The translations under genes were made by a program, and so were the position numbers. From Mucilaginibacter flavidus (GTDB lineage: Bacteria; Bacteroidota; Bacteroidia; Sphingobacteriales; Sphingobacteriaceae), in the NCBI RefSeq assembly GCF_024055575.1, contig NZ_JAMXOE010000023.1, forward strand, positions 50,330-114,329: a stretch of 64,000 nt of DNA, given 5' to 3'. The notes under the pieces were generated by a model, which saw nothing but the letters and a program-made list of their open reading frames with translations, did no database searches and was not told where the DNA came from. How positions within the stretch are numbered: position 1 is the first letter of the stretch; each line of letters begins with the position of its first letter. Below, piece after piece: positions 9,610 to 19,500 of this stretch.

Positions 9610-10635
9610 ATGATAAAAAAGCTCTACCTCGTAATAATTGTTTCAATAATAAGCAGTACGGCCGCACTAGCCCAAAACCTGGATATCCATTTTAACGGAC
9701 TTGGTTTTTTGGATAACCGCGAGTATAAAGATTTTGTTGCCCGCTCACGTACCTACTCTGGTACTCGTATTGCGCTTGATTTGGGGCTTAATCTTGATAG
9801 CCTTAACCACTTTATTGTGGGTATCGACGGCATCCATGAGTTTGGCGCCAAGCCTTACTTTTTAAAAGTAAACCCGGTGGCTTATTACAAATATGAAAGT
9901 GCTAACTGGCTTTTTGATGCAGGTGAATTTCCAAGAGAAGGGGTGATCAGCAATTACCCGCGGGCTATGCTGAATGATACGCTGCGCTATTACCGGCCAA
10001 ATGTGGAAGGTTTGCTGGCGCGATATCACTCAGCAACATTTACCGAAACCGGCTGGATCGACTGGGTTAGCCGCCAAACCCAGACCGACCGCGAGCAGTT
10101 TTTATTTGGGTTTGAAGGCCGGTGGAGGCCGTCGGCAACCGGTCTATTTTATGTTTCACACTATGTGCTGATGCTGCATGACGCAGGTGCTGAGGTGCTT
10201 TTACCCAACGACCACGTAGGCGACGACGGTGCCGCACAGGTACGTCTTGGCCTCGATTTTAGCCGGAAGCAAACTACATTCGATTCATTGTCGTTCGAAG
10301 CGGGAGTGATGGGTTCATTCCAGCGCAGGCGTGGTTTGGGAGCTGCCAAAACGCCGGTTGGTTTTATAGCCAGCGGCTATTTAAGCTACCACAGGTTTGC
10401 CGCGTTTGATGAGTTTTATGCAGGCCAGGGTTCGGAATTAGCTTTTGGCGATGCCTTTTACGAAAAGAAATTTTATAACCGGTTGGATTTGATGTTTACT
10501 CCGTTCCTGTTCAATCATATAAAAGGCCAGTTTATTTTCAGCATACACCGCACCCCAGGCTTCACCAGCAACCAGGAAGCATTCAGGATTACGTATGATT
10601 TGGGAAGGAAAGTGATTGCGCGGTTTAAGGATTAA
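9610..10635 (+). CDS. Secreted or outer-membrane protein of unknown function
   Basis: 341 residues with a clear signal peptide (MIKKLYLVIIVSIISSTAALAQ). The mature part has alternating aromatic and polar stretches and an irregular strand-rich pattern, as in small outer-membrane beta-barrels, and ends with RITYDLGRKVIARFKD. No family was recognised. It lies 10 bp after the membrane glycosyltransferase gene, which suggests a shared transcript and possibly a shared envelope role; this is inference from position only. Confidence 0.6.
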   Translation: MIKKLYLVIIVSIISSTAALAQNLDIHFNGLGFLDNREYKDFVARSRTYSGTRIALDLGLNLDSLNHFIVGIDGIHEFGAKPYFLKVNPVAYYKYESANWLFDAGEFPREGVISNYPRAMLNDTLRYYRPNVEGLLARYHSATFTETGWIDWVSRQTQTDREQFLFGFEGRWRPSATGLFYVSHYVLMLHDAGAEVLLPNDHVGDDGAAQVRLGLDFSRKQTTFDSLSFEAGVMGSFQRRRGLGAAKTPVGFIASGYLSYHRFAAFDEFYAGQGSELAFGDAFYEKKFYNRLDLMFTPFLFNHIKGQFIFSIHRTPGFTSNQEAFRITYDLGRKVIARFKD

Positions 10636-10638
10636 TTT

Positions 10639-10732
10639 TCTGAACCTGGATTGAGCGGATTAAGCGATTTCATGGATTTAATTGCAGACTTGTTTTCCGT
10701 TAATCCATTAATCTGCTCAATCCCGGTTCAGA
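10639..10732. repeat. Paired-arm repeat (TCTGAACC family), copy B
   Basis: The left arm (10639-10663, starting TCTGAACCTGGATTGAGC) and the right arm (10708-10732, ending CAATCCCGGTTCAGA) are complementary at 23 of 25 positions. The right arm overlaps the last codons and stop of the Lnt-like remnant that follows. Confidence 0.8.
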
Positions 10733-11058
10733 CTCGCTAATACAATAAATCCAATCGTCGCCAGCAAACATACCGCCCCCAACCAATTTCCAAACCTGGC
10801 ATATAAAGTATCAATATGATGTGGCGAAACATCACCCAGAAGGCTTGCCTGTTTATCGTTAGAGCAGTTGGCTTCGCTGGTTACGCGGCCAAACTGATCG
10901 TTAATGGTTAGTCTGCCGCGGCGGGCTGCACGTACCATCGAGAAACCGTTTTCAACGCTTCGTAATATCGCCATGCGGCAGTGCAGCCAATCGTCTACCA
11001 CAAAATCCCAGGCAGGTACATATAAAATCCCCGGCTTATCATCGCTATAAGTTGACAA
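10717..11058 (-). pseudogene. C-terminal remnant of an apolipoprotein N-acyltransferase/nitrilase-like gene
   Basis: 113 codons, readable from a TTG at 11058 just after an in-frame TGA. The product matches only the end of Lnt-like carbon-nitrogen hydrolases: PAWDFVVDDWLHCRMAILR, then ENGFSMVRAARRGRLTI, a GRVTSEA segment, and a C-terminal membrane helix (GNWLGAVCLLATIGFIVLA). The N-terminal membrane helices and the catalytic Glu-Lys-Cys region are absent. The last residues (LNRD and stop) are encoded by a repeat arm, and a second repeat lies directly upstream. The simplest reading is a decayed gene cut at both ends. A functional short protein is unlikely. Confidence 0.65.
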
Positions 11059-11084
11059 TTGTCAATAATTTGACACGACAGCAA

Positions 11085-11196
11085 GATTTAACACGATTTG
11101 CAGGATGGTAAAAGATTTACAGGATTTTAAGCAGGCACAGAGTCGCCGCTGTAAGTAATCATGTAATCTTTCTAATCCTTAAATCGTGTTAAATTG
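11085..11196. repeat. Paired-arm repeat (GATTTAACACGATTT family), copy C
   Basis: The left arm GATTTAACACGATTT (11085-11099) with GCAGGAT pairs with ATCCTTAAATCGTGTTAAAT (11175-11194). It lies 3 bp downstream of the radical SAM gene's stop and just upstream of the Lnt remnant. The perfect palindrome TTGACAATTGTCAA sits at 11052-11065 on the remnant side. Confidence 0.7.
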
Positions 11197-11199
11197 GGT

Positions 11200-12147
11200 T
11201 TATAGTGCTGAACCCTGCACAACGCCTCTCGATAAAATCTTTTGGTCGATATAATATTGTATCTCCGATTTTTTTAGTCCCCAGTTGGGTGCTATCAGTA
11301 GTTCGCGGTCACTTAAGCCGAATAGGCGTTGGATAACTATATCGGGGCGGACGCGGGGAAGCAATTCGCACAGAAAGTCAGCATATTCATCAATGCTGAA
11401 AACTTTGAATGGCTGGCGCTTATATTTTACGCCCATTACCGAGCCCTCCACAATATGTAGATGGTGGAATTTTACAAATCTTATCTGTGGGAAACGGTTG
11501 ATCTCGTCAGCATAGCGCAGCATCATTTCGTGCGTTTCCCACGGAAAGCCAAATATGGTGTGCACACAAATATCCAACTTGCTGTTCTCCACCATCTTCA
11601 GGGCCTTCACCAGATCATCGTGACTACAGCCCCGATTAATCTGTGCAAGAGTATCGTTATAAATTGATTCCATGCCCATCTCCAAATCCACGTCAAAACG
11701 GTCGGTATAGCTTTCAAGCAGGGCGATCTTTTCGGGGTCGATACAATCCGGGCGGGTACCTATGGATAGGCCCACAATATCTTCAGTACCGTAGCTTAAA
11801 GCCTCGTCGTACATCATTTTTAAATAATGCGCCGGAGCATAAGTATTTGTATTGGGCTGAAAATAAATAATAAATTTATCGGCTTTATTGCCGGTCCGAG
11901 CACGCTCCATCCCCTGTATCACCTGCTCGCGAACAGTGGGTGCGTTGCGTGATACAGAAGGCGTGAAGGAGTCAACGTTGCAATACGTACAGCCGCCATA
12001 GCCCTTTGAGCCGTCGCGGTTGGGGCAGGTAAAGCCGCCGTCAACAATCACCTTAAACACCCGGTGTCCCTTGTACTTCTCCTTAAGCCAGGGCCCGTAG
12101 TTGTTATATCCCTTTTCCCAAACTGCTGTTACTGTTGTTGATTCCAC
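11200..12147 (-). CDS. yhcC: Radical SAM protein, YhcC / TIGR01212 family
   Basis: 315 residues. The iron-sulfur cluster motif is C41, C53 and C56 in TCPNRDGSKGYGGCTYC, with the wide first spacing of the YhcC/TIGR01212 family rather than the common CxxxCxxC. The rest of a partial TIM barrel follows, including VGLSIGTRPDCI and ICVHTIFGFPWET. Radical SAM enzymes cleave S-adenosylmethionine to form a radical; the substrate of this family is not known to me. A promoter with a perfect -7 box lies 50 bp upstream. The stop is followed by a repeat pair. Confidence 0.85.
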   Translation of the reverse strand: MESTTVTAVWEKGYNNYGPWLKEKYKGHRVFKVIVDGGFTCPNRDGSKGYGGCTYCNVDSFTPSVSRNAPTVREQVIQGMERARTGNKADKFIIYFQPNTNTYAPAHYLKMMYDEALSYGTEDIVGLSIGTRPDCIDPEKIALLESYTDRFDVDLEMGMESIYNDTLAQINRGCSHDDLVKALKMVENSKLDICVHTIFGFPWETHEMMLRYADEINRFPQIRFVKFHHLHIVEGSVMGVKYKRQPFKVFSIDEYADFLCELLPRVRPDIVIQRLFGLSDRELLIAPNWGLKKSEIQYYIDQKILSRGVVQGSAL

Positions 12148-12197
12148 CGATTATTCTTTGATTTTACCGATGATGAATGGTTCATCGATTTGCAAGG

Positions 12198-12225
12198 CAA
12201 AGATACAAAACTATAACCTAACCAA
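12198..12225 (-). promoter_or_regulatory. Promoter of the radical SAM gene
   Basis: On the minus strand, TTG (12225-12223) is followed after 17 nt by TATCTTTG (12205-12198), an exact TAnnTTTG. The predicted leader is about 45 nt. Confidence 0.5.
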
Positions 12226-12267
12226 GCCGTTGTCCTTATCTCCCCCTTAATTTGGCTCCGGAACACA

Positions 12268-12298
12268 TTGTTATGGGCGAAGAGGGTGCCTACCTTTG
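12268..12298 (+). promoter_or_regulatory. Promoter of the VOC-family gene
   Basis: TTG (12268-12270), a 20-nt spacer and TACCTTTG (12291-12298) match the Bacteroidetes -33/-7 promoter exactly. The ATG is 23 nt downstream. Confidence 0.65.
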
Positions 12299-12320
12299 AA
12301 TAAATCAAATAAACAAAATT

Positions 12321-12803
12321 ATGGCAACTACTATGGAAACATCCGCACAGCGAATTGCACCATTTTTATGGTTTAATGGTAATGTTGAAGAAGCTTTAAA
12401 GTTTTATACCTCAGTTTTTAAAGACAGCCGCATTGGAAGTGTAAGTAACCTGGATACCGGGGCTCACGGCAAGGTTACGGTCGCTAGTTTTTATCTTAAC
12501 GGTGTTGAGTTTATGATTTTGGACGGCGGCCCTTTCGCTTTTAACGAGGCCATTTCGTTTTATGTAAAATGCGAAACCCAGGATGAGGTTGACTATTATT
12601 GGGAAGAGCTTTCAAATGGCGGCGAAAAAAGTCAATGCGGCTGGCTTAAAGATAAATTCGGTGTATCGTGGCAGATAGTTCCCGATGCAATGGTGAAATT
12701 GATGTATGATAGCGACCCGGAAAAATCAAAACGGGTAATGACCGCCATGATGAAAATGAGTAAGATGATTATTGCTGATTTGGAGAAGGCGTATGAGGGG
12801 TAG
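12321..12803 (+). CDS. VOC-family protein (PhnB / 3-demethylubiquinone methyltransferase-like fold)
   Basis: 160 residues of the vicinal-oxygen-chelate superfamily, PhnB-like branch. It shows IAPFLWFNGNVEEALKFYTSVF near the N-terminus, GVEFMILDGGP in the middle, and the family signature CGWLKDKFGVSWQIVP followed by DSDPEKSKRVMTAMMKM. Despite the Pfam name (3-dmu-9_3-mt), most members are not shown to be methyltransferases. The enzyme activity is unknown. It is a single small cytoplasmic protein with its own promoter, and is convergent with the PAS sensor kinase gene. Confidence 0.85.
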   Translation: MATTMETSAQRIAPFLWFNGNVEEALKFYTSVFKDSRIGSVSNLDTGAHGKVTVASFYLNGVEFMILDGGPFAFNEAISFYVKCETQDEVDYYWEELSNGGEKSQCGWLKDKFGVSWQIVPDAMVKLMYDSDPEKSKRVMTAMMKMSKMIIADLEKAYEG

Positions 12804-12806
12804 GTG

Positions 12807-12864
12807 AAGTCCAAAGTCTTGAGTAAACTGCATTATTACACTACTGGCTCAAGACTTTAGAACT
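12807..12864. repeat. Short paired-arm repeat (AAAGTCTTGAGT family)
   Basis: The left arm AAGTCCAAAGTCTTGAGT (12807-12824) pairs imperfectly with GGCTCAAGACTTTAGAACT (12846-12864) across about 20 nt, between two convergent genes. Related words (AAGTCC, CAAAGTC, CTCAAGACTT) recur between murG and murC. Confidence 0.6.
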
Positions 12865-12868
12865 AGAA

Positions 12869-14647
12869 CTACACACTAAACTTAATTGTAGTAGTAGCCC
12901 CCAAACCCGGCCCGGGGCTTGCTATGTTAAATGAGCCTATATGGCTCTCAATAATAGTACGGCAATTGTAAAGCCCCAAGCCTGTACCGCTCTTTTTGGT
13001 GGTAAAACCACGCACAAAAAACAGGCTGGCCGTTTGTTCGCTAAAGCCACTCCCGTTATCGGTGATGGTTAGCTGCAATACATCGCCGGCAGACATATCA
13101 ATAGAAATGATTTTTTCTTCGGCATTCGGGTCAATAGCTTCGATGCTGTTTTTAAGGATATTTAAAATTACCTGCATTAGCTTGGTGTGATCGCCTTTTA
13201 TGGTGTAGTTGCCCGGCTTGATGTTTACTTTTAGCTGTATGCCTTTTTTATCGATAGTAGCAAACAGCATGCTGCGGCAATCGTGAATAATGGTTTCCAT
13301 ATTTACCGGCTTGCGTTCCTGCATGCCCTTATGGTTTTTTACTAACTGGCGTTGAATGTTGAGTATCTCCTGTATATGGGTGATGATATTCAGCAGTTCA
13401 GTTACCGATTTTTGTATATCAGCACTGTTTACCGCTTGCTCGCTCACAATCCCATCGGTTATCGATACCAGGGCACCGGCTTTATTAGCGCCAATGGCGC
13501 CAGCGATTTGAGTTTCGTTGGTCTTTAAAAATGCAGAAAGACTTTTAAGGTTATCCAGGTTATTTTTCCCGAGGCTTTGGTTGATACGGTTAAGATGCGC
13601 GCCAAGGCCTACCATGGCATTACCTATATCATGCAAAAACTCAGATGCAATTTCAAATTTTCCCTGGGCAATTGCTTTTTCCAGCTGCTGTTCTTTTTGT
13701 TCTTCTAACTGCCTGTTGAGCACGTTCAGGTCTTCCGCTTTCTTTTTTAGTTCCTCCGATTGTTCTTTAAGGCCCTTGTTTAATTCCTTTAGTTTTTCGT
13801 CCGATTCTCTTCTCAGGGTAACATCGTGACCGATGCCCAACAGCCGGATAATTTTGCCGCGTTCATTACGAATAGGTATTTTAGTGGTTTGCAGCCAGCG
13901 CATTTTGCCCGTTGCGTCTAAAAAATACTCATCGTTATTAATTATCGGCACGCCGGTTTTCATTATATGCATATCGTCCTCATAACCGCGCCTGCCTATA
14001 TCATTGTTAAATAACTCCAGGTCTGTTTTGCCTAAAACTTCTTCTTCGGTTGCAGCGCCTATGCATTCAACGTCGGCGCGATTAGCAATAATCTTTCGCC
14101 CTTCTCTGTCCTTCACATAGATGGTATCAGGCAGATTGTCGATCAGCGTACGCAGCATAATACGTTCGCGTTGGATTATTTCTTCGGCTTTTTTGTGATG
14201 GGTAATATCAACCAGCGTACCGATTACGGCCAACTGTGCATTGTCGCCATCTTTGAAGACGCTACCCCTCGACCACATCCAAACCCAACTGCCGTTGCTA
14301 TGAAGCATACGGAAATAAGTTTCAAATGTGTCCTTTGGATTATTGAGGACGTTATTAAATGAACTGATGGCAGCTTCTCTGTCTTCGGGATGAAGCAACT
14401 CAACCCAACAGCTTTTTAAATTACTGGCGCCCGACATGTCAAAATCCTTTATATCCCTGCCAAGTAATCTAAAATAGATGTCATTACACCAAAGAAATTC
14501 CGACTCGGCAAAGTATTCCCATGCACCAATTTCCGAAGCGCTGATAAAGGCCTTATATCGTTCAAGTTCTTTAAGGGCGGCTTTTTCAGATATTTTTGAG
14601 GAGATATTTTTGTCCTGCATTTCTGCATGCATATTCGTGAGCGTCAT
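12869..14647 (-). CDS. PAS-domain sensor histidine kinase
   Basis: 592 residues, no membrane segments. Two PAS domains (about 30-155 and 163-285) end in PAC-type motifs (VIGTLVDITHHKKAE, LLGIGHDVTLRRESD). A coiled coil (about 283-330) leads to the phosphoacceptor helix FLHDIGNAMVGLGAHL, with H339 as candidate. The ATP-binding domain has the N-box VILNILKNSIEAI and G-boxes ITDNGSGF and GTGLGL. The H-box differs from the common HELRTPL type. The gene follows a REC-histidine kinase gene by 38 bp on the same strand, so the two probably form one signalling unit. The signal is unknown; the PAS domains could bind a ligand or cofactor. Confidence 0.85.
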   Translation of the reverse strand: MTLTNMHAEMQDKNISSKISEKAALKELERYKAFISASEIGAWEYFAESEFLWCNDIYFRLLGRDIKDFDMSGASNLKSCWVELLHPEDREAAISSFNNVLNNPKDTFETYFRMLHSNGSWVWMWSRGSVFKDGDNAQLAVIGTLVDITHHKKAEEIIQRERIMLRTLIDNLPDTIYVKDREGRKIIANRADVECIGAATEEEVLGKTDLELFNNDIGRRGYEDDMHIMKTGVPIINNDEYFLDATGKMRWLQTTKIPIRNERGKIIRLLGIGHDVTLRRESDEKLKELNKGLKEQSEELKKKAEDLNVLNRQLEEQKEQQLEKAIAQGKFEIASEFLHDIGNAMVGLGAHLNRINQSLGKNNLDNLKSLSAFLKTNETQIAGAIGANKAGALVSITDGIVSEQAVNSADIQKSVTELLNIITHIQEILNIQRQLVKNHKGMQERKPVNMETIIHDCRSMLFATIDKKGIQLKVNIKPGNYTIKGDHTKLMQVILNILKNSIEAIDPNAEEKIISIDMSAGDVLQLTITDNGSGFSEQTASLFFVRGFTTKKSGTGLGLYNCRTIIESHIGSFNIASPGPGLGATTTIKFSV

Positions 14648-14685
14648 TTATAATGCGTATTATACTTGATATTGATAATTGTTAA

Positions 14686-16248
14686 TTATATGGGCAATGT
14701 TATAGTAAACCTGGCGCCATCGTTGTTGGTTACGTCAATTCCACCGCCATGCCCCGTAATAAATTGTTTAGCTATTGAAAGGCCAAGCCCGGTGCCGTTC
14801 TTTTTGCGCCTGGTTACAAATGGTTCAAAAAGCGTGTTTCTTATTTCGGGCGATATTCCCGGGCCGTTATCGGCCACAACGAGCTTCATTTCTTTATTTT
14901 TTACCGTGCCCGAAATATCAATTTTACCGTTTATGATATGCTGATCGTGTAAGGCATCAACGGCGTTGTTCAATATATTTACAACAGTACCGCGCAACTT
15001 ACTTTCGTCACCCGATACGATTAGGCTTTCAGGCAAATTTTTGGTGATAGTTATTTTGCTGAACCCATCCCGGTTTTCGGCCTGTTTTATGGCCTCGTTA
15101 ACAATTTTGTGAACATCAACCGGCACCTTCACAATCTTCGTTTCGTTAATAAAATCCAGGAAATCGTCGAAAATATTTGAAGCTTGTTCGGCAGATGTAT
15201 CAATCATATCGATCAGTTCGGTATCCTGGCCGCCTTCGCGCATCAGGGAGGTAATTTGCCTGATATTTTTTATAGGGCATCGCAAATCATGCATCACCAT
15301 AGCCAAAACCTGGCCAGCCGCCGAAAGCTTTTCCTTTTGTATTAATTTTTCGGTTAGCTCGGCATTCCGGATAGCCTGGGCTGCGTTTTGCACAAACAAT
15401 TTTAACAGGTACATCTTTTCTGTTTTGAGCCTTTCATTTTGCTTTAAAATGGCGAAAACGGAATAATTTTGCATACGGGCAAGCACAAGGTCGTCAATCT
15501 GTATTACTTCGTCCCTGGCGATATCGATGGTCTTTACCCTGGCTATCAACTCCTGGAGATTGATTTTCTCCTCAAATGTGCCGATAGAAAGCACCTTTTC
15601 GTACACAAAACCATCATGCAGCTTTCCAAGCAGCGCCATGTCGGTATTCAGCGAGGCAGCAAGCTGGTCGAGGATGTTTTTTAATAATGAGTTAAGCTGG
15701 TTGCTGTTAAGGCCGATGTTTGATATGGATTCAATCAGTTTTTCCAAATTACGCAGCTTGTTATAATCGGAGACTGCTTTAGTTGCAAGCTGTATAATTT
15801 CTTCGGATGCGTAGGGCTTGCAATGATAGCCTACATTTTGACCTGCCTGTTCAACAATATCTTCTATCGAACAATCGCTGTAGGCTGTTATGAAAATTAT
15901 TTCGGCTTTTATGTCGTGTTTTCTTATCTCAATGGCCGCCTCAAGGCCATTTATGCCAGGCATACGCATATCCAGGAAAATAACTGCATAGGGTTTGCCC
16001 TTTGCCACAGCTGCTTTTACCTTTTGGATACCTTCCATTCCGTTCGACGCTTTGTCGACTGTAAAGCCGGGTATGTTGCGGGTGCGTGGCACCAGCAAGG
16101 TTGAGGGCGCATCGAACAAAATATTTACCGCATTGCTTATGTTAGTTTGCTCCTGCGAGGCGCCTCTAGGTACAAGAATATCTTCGATATTGTCACGTAC
16201 CATTTCTTCATCATCAATTACCAGTACAGAAGTGTTAAGCTCAGTCAT
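14686..16248 (-). CDS. Hybrid response regulator-histidine kinase with N-terminal REC domain
   Basis: 520 residues. The N-terminal receiver domain has acidic residues DDEE (12-15), phosphoacceptor D93 in IFLDMRMPGINGLEA and K144 in YHCKPYA. It carries an insertion of roughly 27 residues (about 27-60) between helix 1 and strand 2. A GAF-like sensory region (about 170-295) precedes the dimerisation helix LAMVMHDLRCPIKNI (H320), the N-box VVNILNNAVDALHD and G-boxes ADNGPGI and GTGLGLSIAK. No DNA-binding domain is present. A REC domain at the N-terminus suggests that this kinase is itself switched by phosphorylation, perhaps by the PAS kinase downstream. It is divergent from icmF. Confidence 0.85.
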   Translation of the reverse strand: MTELNTSVLVIDDEEMVRDNIEDILVPRGASQEQTNISNAVNILFDAPSTLLVPRTRNIPGFTVDKASNGMEGIQKVKAAVAKGKPYAVIFLDMRMPGINGLEAAIEIRKHDIKAEIIFITAYSDCSIEDIVEQAGQNVGYHCKPYASEEIIQLATKAVSDYNKLRNLEKLIESISNIGLNSNQLNSLLKNILDQLAASLNTDMALLGKLHDGFVYEKVLSIGTFEEKINLQELIARVKTIDIARDEVIQIDDLVLARMQNYSVFAILKQNERLKTEKMYLLKLFVQNAAQAIRNAELTEKLIQKEKLSAAGQVLAMVMHDLRCPIKNIRQITSLMREGGQDTELIDMIDTSAEQASNIFDDFLDFINETKIVKVPVDVHKIVNEAIKQAENRDGFSKITITKNLPESLIVSGDESKLRGTVVNILNNAVDALHDQHIINGKIDISGTVKNKEMKLVVADNGPGISPEIRNTLFEPFVTRRKKNGTGLGLSIAKQFITGHGGGIDVTNNDGARFTITLPI

Positions 16249-16491
16249 AATTAAAAAATAAAAGGGGTATAGTGATGTGTTAATACATCATTGGTTTTAT
16301 AGCCGGCTTATACGCAGTTGATTTACATAAAGTTATGTTAGCAGGTATTAACTGACGAACAATTTAATTAGAGGTTTATGATTTATAGCCGTGATGCAAA
16401 ATTGTACCTTTAACCACAGCTTACAAATGCTTAGCTTTTTCCATTGCTGATATTATTATGCACGCATAGTTTTTTGATGCTTTATTTATAT

Positions 16492-16499
16492 TAATTTTG
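16492..16499 (+). promoter_or_regulatory. -7 element of icmF
   Basis: TAATTTTG matches TAnnTTTG exactly, 22 nt before the icmF ATG. A TTG at 16474-16476 is too close (15 nt) for a standard -33 box. An imperfect palindrome TGATGTGTTAATACATCA (16273-16290) lies in the same divergent gap, closer to the kinase gene. Confidence 0.4.
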
Positions 16500-16521
16500 C
16501 ACTTTACTAATTATAGCCTGC

Positions 16522-19500
16522 ATGGAAAGCATTGCTCCCTACAAATCCAGGTACAAAATCCGTTTTGTAACTGCTGCCTCGTTATTCGACGGGCATGATG
16601 CCACCATTAATATCATGCGCCGTATTTTGCAATCATCCGGTGCAGAAGTAATTCATTTGGGGCATAACCGCTCGGTTGATGAGGTGGTGAATTGTGCCAT
16701 ACAGGAAGATGTGCAGGGGATCGCCCTAACCAGCTACCAGGGCGGCCACGTAGAGTATTTTAAATACATGCACGACCTGCTGAAGGAGCGCGGCGCAGGC
16801 CATATCAAGATATTTGGCGGCGGTGGCGGCGTGTTTTTGCCCGATGAAATTGCCGAACTGCAAGCCTACGGTATCACAAAAATTTACTCGCCTGATGATG
16901 GCCGTACCATGGGTCTGCAGGGTATGATAAACGATATGCTGGAAAAATGCGATTTCCAGAACAAAATAAAACTGAACGGCGAGCTAAAACACCTGCCCGA
17001 AAAAGACATCAAATCAATTGCTACGGCGATAAGCATTGTAGAGAACTACCCCGCCGAAGCTGATGCTTTTTTAACCGAAGTTCACAAAATAATTAATAAG
17101 CTTACCACGCCGGTGCTGGGCATTACCGGTACAGGCGGTTCTGGCAAGTCATCTTTAGTGGATGAGATTGTCCGACGGTTTTTGATGGAAACTGATAAAA
17201 CCATGGCTATTATCTCGGTCGATCCATCCAAACGTAAAACAGGTGGTGCCTTGTTGGGCGATAGGATACGGATGAATGCCATCAACAATTCACGCATTTA
17301 CATGCGCTCGTTGGCTACGCGGCAGGCAAACCTGGCGTTATCCAAACACGTGCAGGAAAGCATCGATATTTGCAAAGCTGCGGGTTATGACTTAATCATC
17401 GTTGAAACCTCAGGCATCGGACAATCAGACACCATGATTACCGATTACTGCGATTTGTCACTGTATGTAATGACTCCCGAGTTTGGCGCAGCTACCCAGC
17501 TGGAAAAAATCGACATGCTTGATTTTGCCGATTTGGTGGCGCTTAACAAGTTCGACAAACGCGGTGCACTTGATGCCATACGCGATGTGCGTAAACAATA
17601 CAAGCGTAACCACATGCTGTTTCACGCTAAAGACGATGAGATACCTGTTTATGGCACCATGGCCTCGCAGTTTAACGACCCCGGCATGAACACCCTGTTT
17701 ACCGCGCTGATGAAAGCGATTAAAACAAAAACAGGTGTTGATTTAATTGGAACGCATGCCGCTGTTGAGCATGAAGGCGAATCGGAAAAGATATACATTA
17801 TACCGCCTGACCGCAACCGTTACCTGGCCGAAATTGCCGAAAGCAGCAATGCTTACAAAGAATGGGTGAATGAACAGTGCAAAATTGCCCAGCAACTTTA
17901 CCAGTTGGACGGGGTGATAAAATTAGTAAACGCGGAGACGCAAAATATTGCGTCTCTACAGGATATAAAAAATCACCTTGACGACCAATTGCATGGCGAT
18001 TGCAAACGCCTGTTGCGCGAATGGCCCGATACCGTTGCCAAATATAAAGCCGAAAATTTTATTTATAAAGTGCGGGACAAGGAAATAAAGCAACCGCTTT
18101 ATTACACATCTTTATCCCAACTGAAAATCCCCAAAATATCATTACCAAAATACGAAGCCTGGGGCGATATTCTGCGCTGGCTGCTTACCGAAAACGTGCC
18201 GGGTGAATTTCCTTACGCGGCTGGTGTATTCCCGTTGAAACGTGAAGGTGAGGACCCAACCCGTATGTTTGCCGGCGAAGGCGGTCCGGAGCGTACCAAC
18301 AAACGTTTCCATTATGTATCCTATGGTCAGCCGGCACACCGCCTATCAACGGCGTTTGACTCTGTAACCCTTTATGGAGAAGATCCGCACATCCGGCCGG
18401 ATATTTATGGAAAGATTGGCAACTCCGGCGTGAGTATTGCCACGCTTGATGATGCTAAAAAACTGTACTCCGGTTTTGATCTGTGCAGTCCGTCAACTTC
18501 CGTATCCATGACCATAAACGGTCCGGCGCCTATGCTGCTCGGCTTTTTTATGAATGCCGCTATCGACCAGCAATGCGAGAAGTATATTAAAGAGCATAAG
18601 CTGGAGCATTTGGTGGAGGCGAGGTATAAAGAAGTTTATGACGACAGGAAAACAAGCCGCCCAACCTATGATGGCGGTCTACCAAAAGGCAACGATGGGT
18701 TAGGACTATCTTTACTCGGCCTCACCGGCGACCAGGTACTCCCCGCAGATATCTATGCAAAAATAAAAGCCTACGCCATTGCCACCGTTCGCGGTACGGT
18801 ACAGGCGGATATATTGAAAGAAGACCAGGCACAAAATACCTGTATCTTTTCCACCGAGTTTGCCTTGCGGATGATGGGCGATATACAGCAATACTTTATT
18901 AACGAAAAGGTAAGGAATTTTTATTCCGTTTCTATCTCCGGCTACCACATTGCCGAAGCTGGTGCTAACCCGGTTACGCAGCTGGCTTTCACACTATCCA
19001 ACGGGTTTACCTACGTGGAATATTACCTGAGCAGGGGCATGCATATCGATGATTTTGCGCCAAATCTGTCGTTTTTCTTCAGTAACGGCATCGACCCTGA
19101 ATATTCGGTGATCGGTCGCGTGGCGCGCCGCATCTGGGCCAAGGCCATTAAAAATAAATACAAGGGTAACGACCGCTCGCAAAAGCTTAAATACCATATA
19201 CAAACCAGCGGCCGCTCACTGCACGCGCAGGAGATTGACTTTAACGATATCCGCACTACGCTGCAGGCTTTGTATGCCATTTACGATAACTGCAATTCGC
19301 TGCATACCAACGCTTATGACGAGGCGATAACGACTCCTACGGAAGAATCCGTTCGCAGGGCAATGGCCATCCAGCTGATTATTAACCGTGAGCTTGGCCT
19401 TGCCAAAAATGAAAACCCCATACAGGGCGCATTCATTATTGAAGAACTTACCGACCTGGTGGAAGAAGCCGTATTAGCCGAATTTAAAGCCATAAATGAC

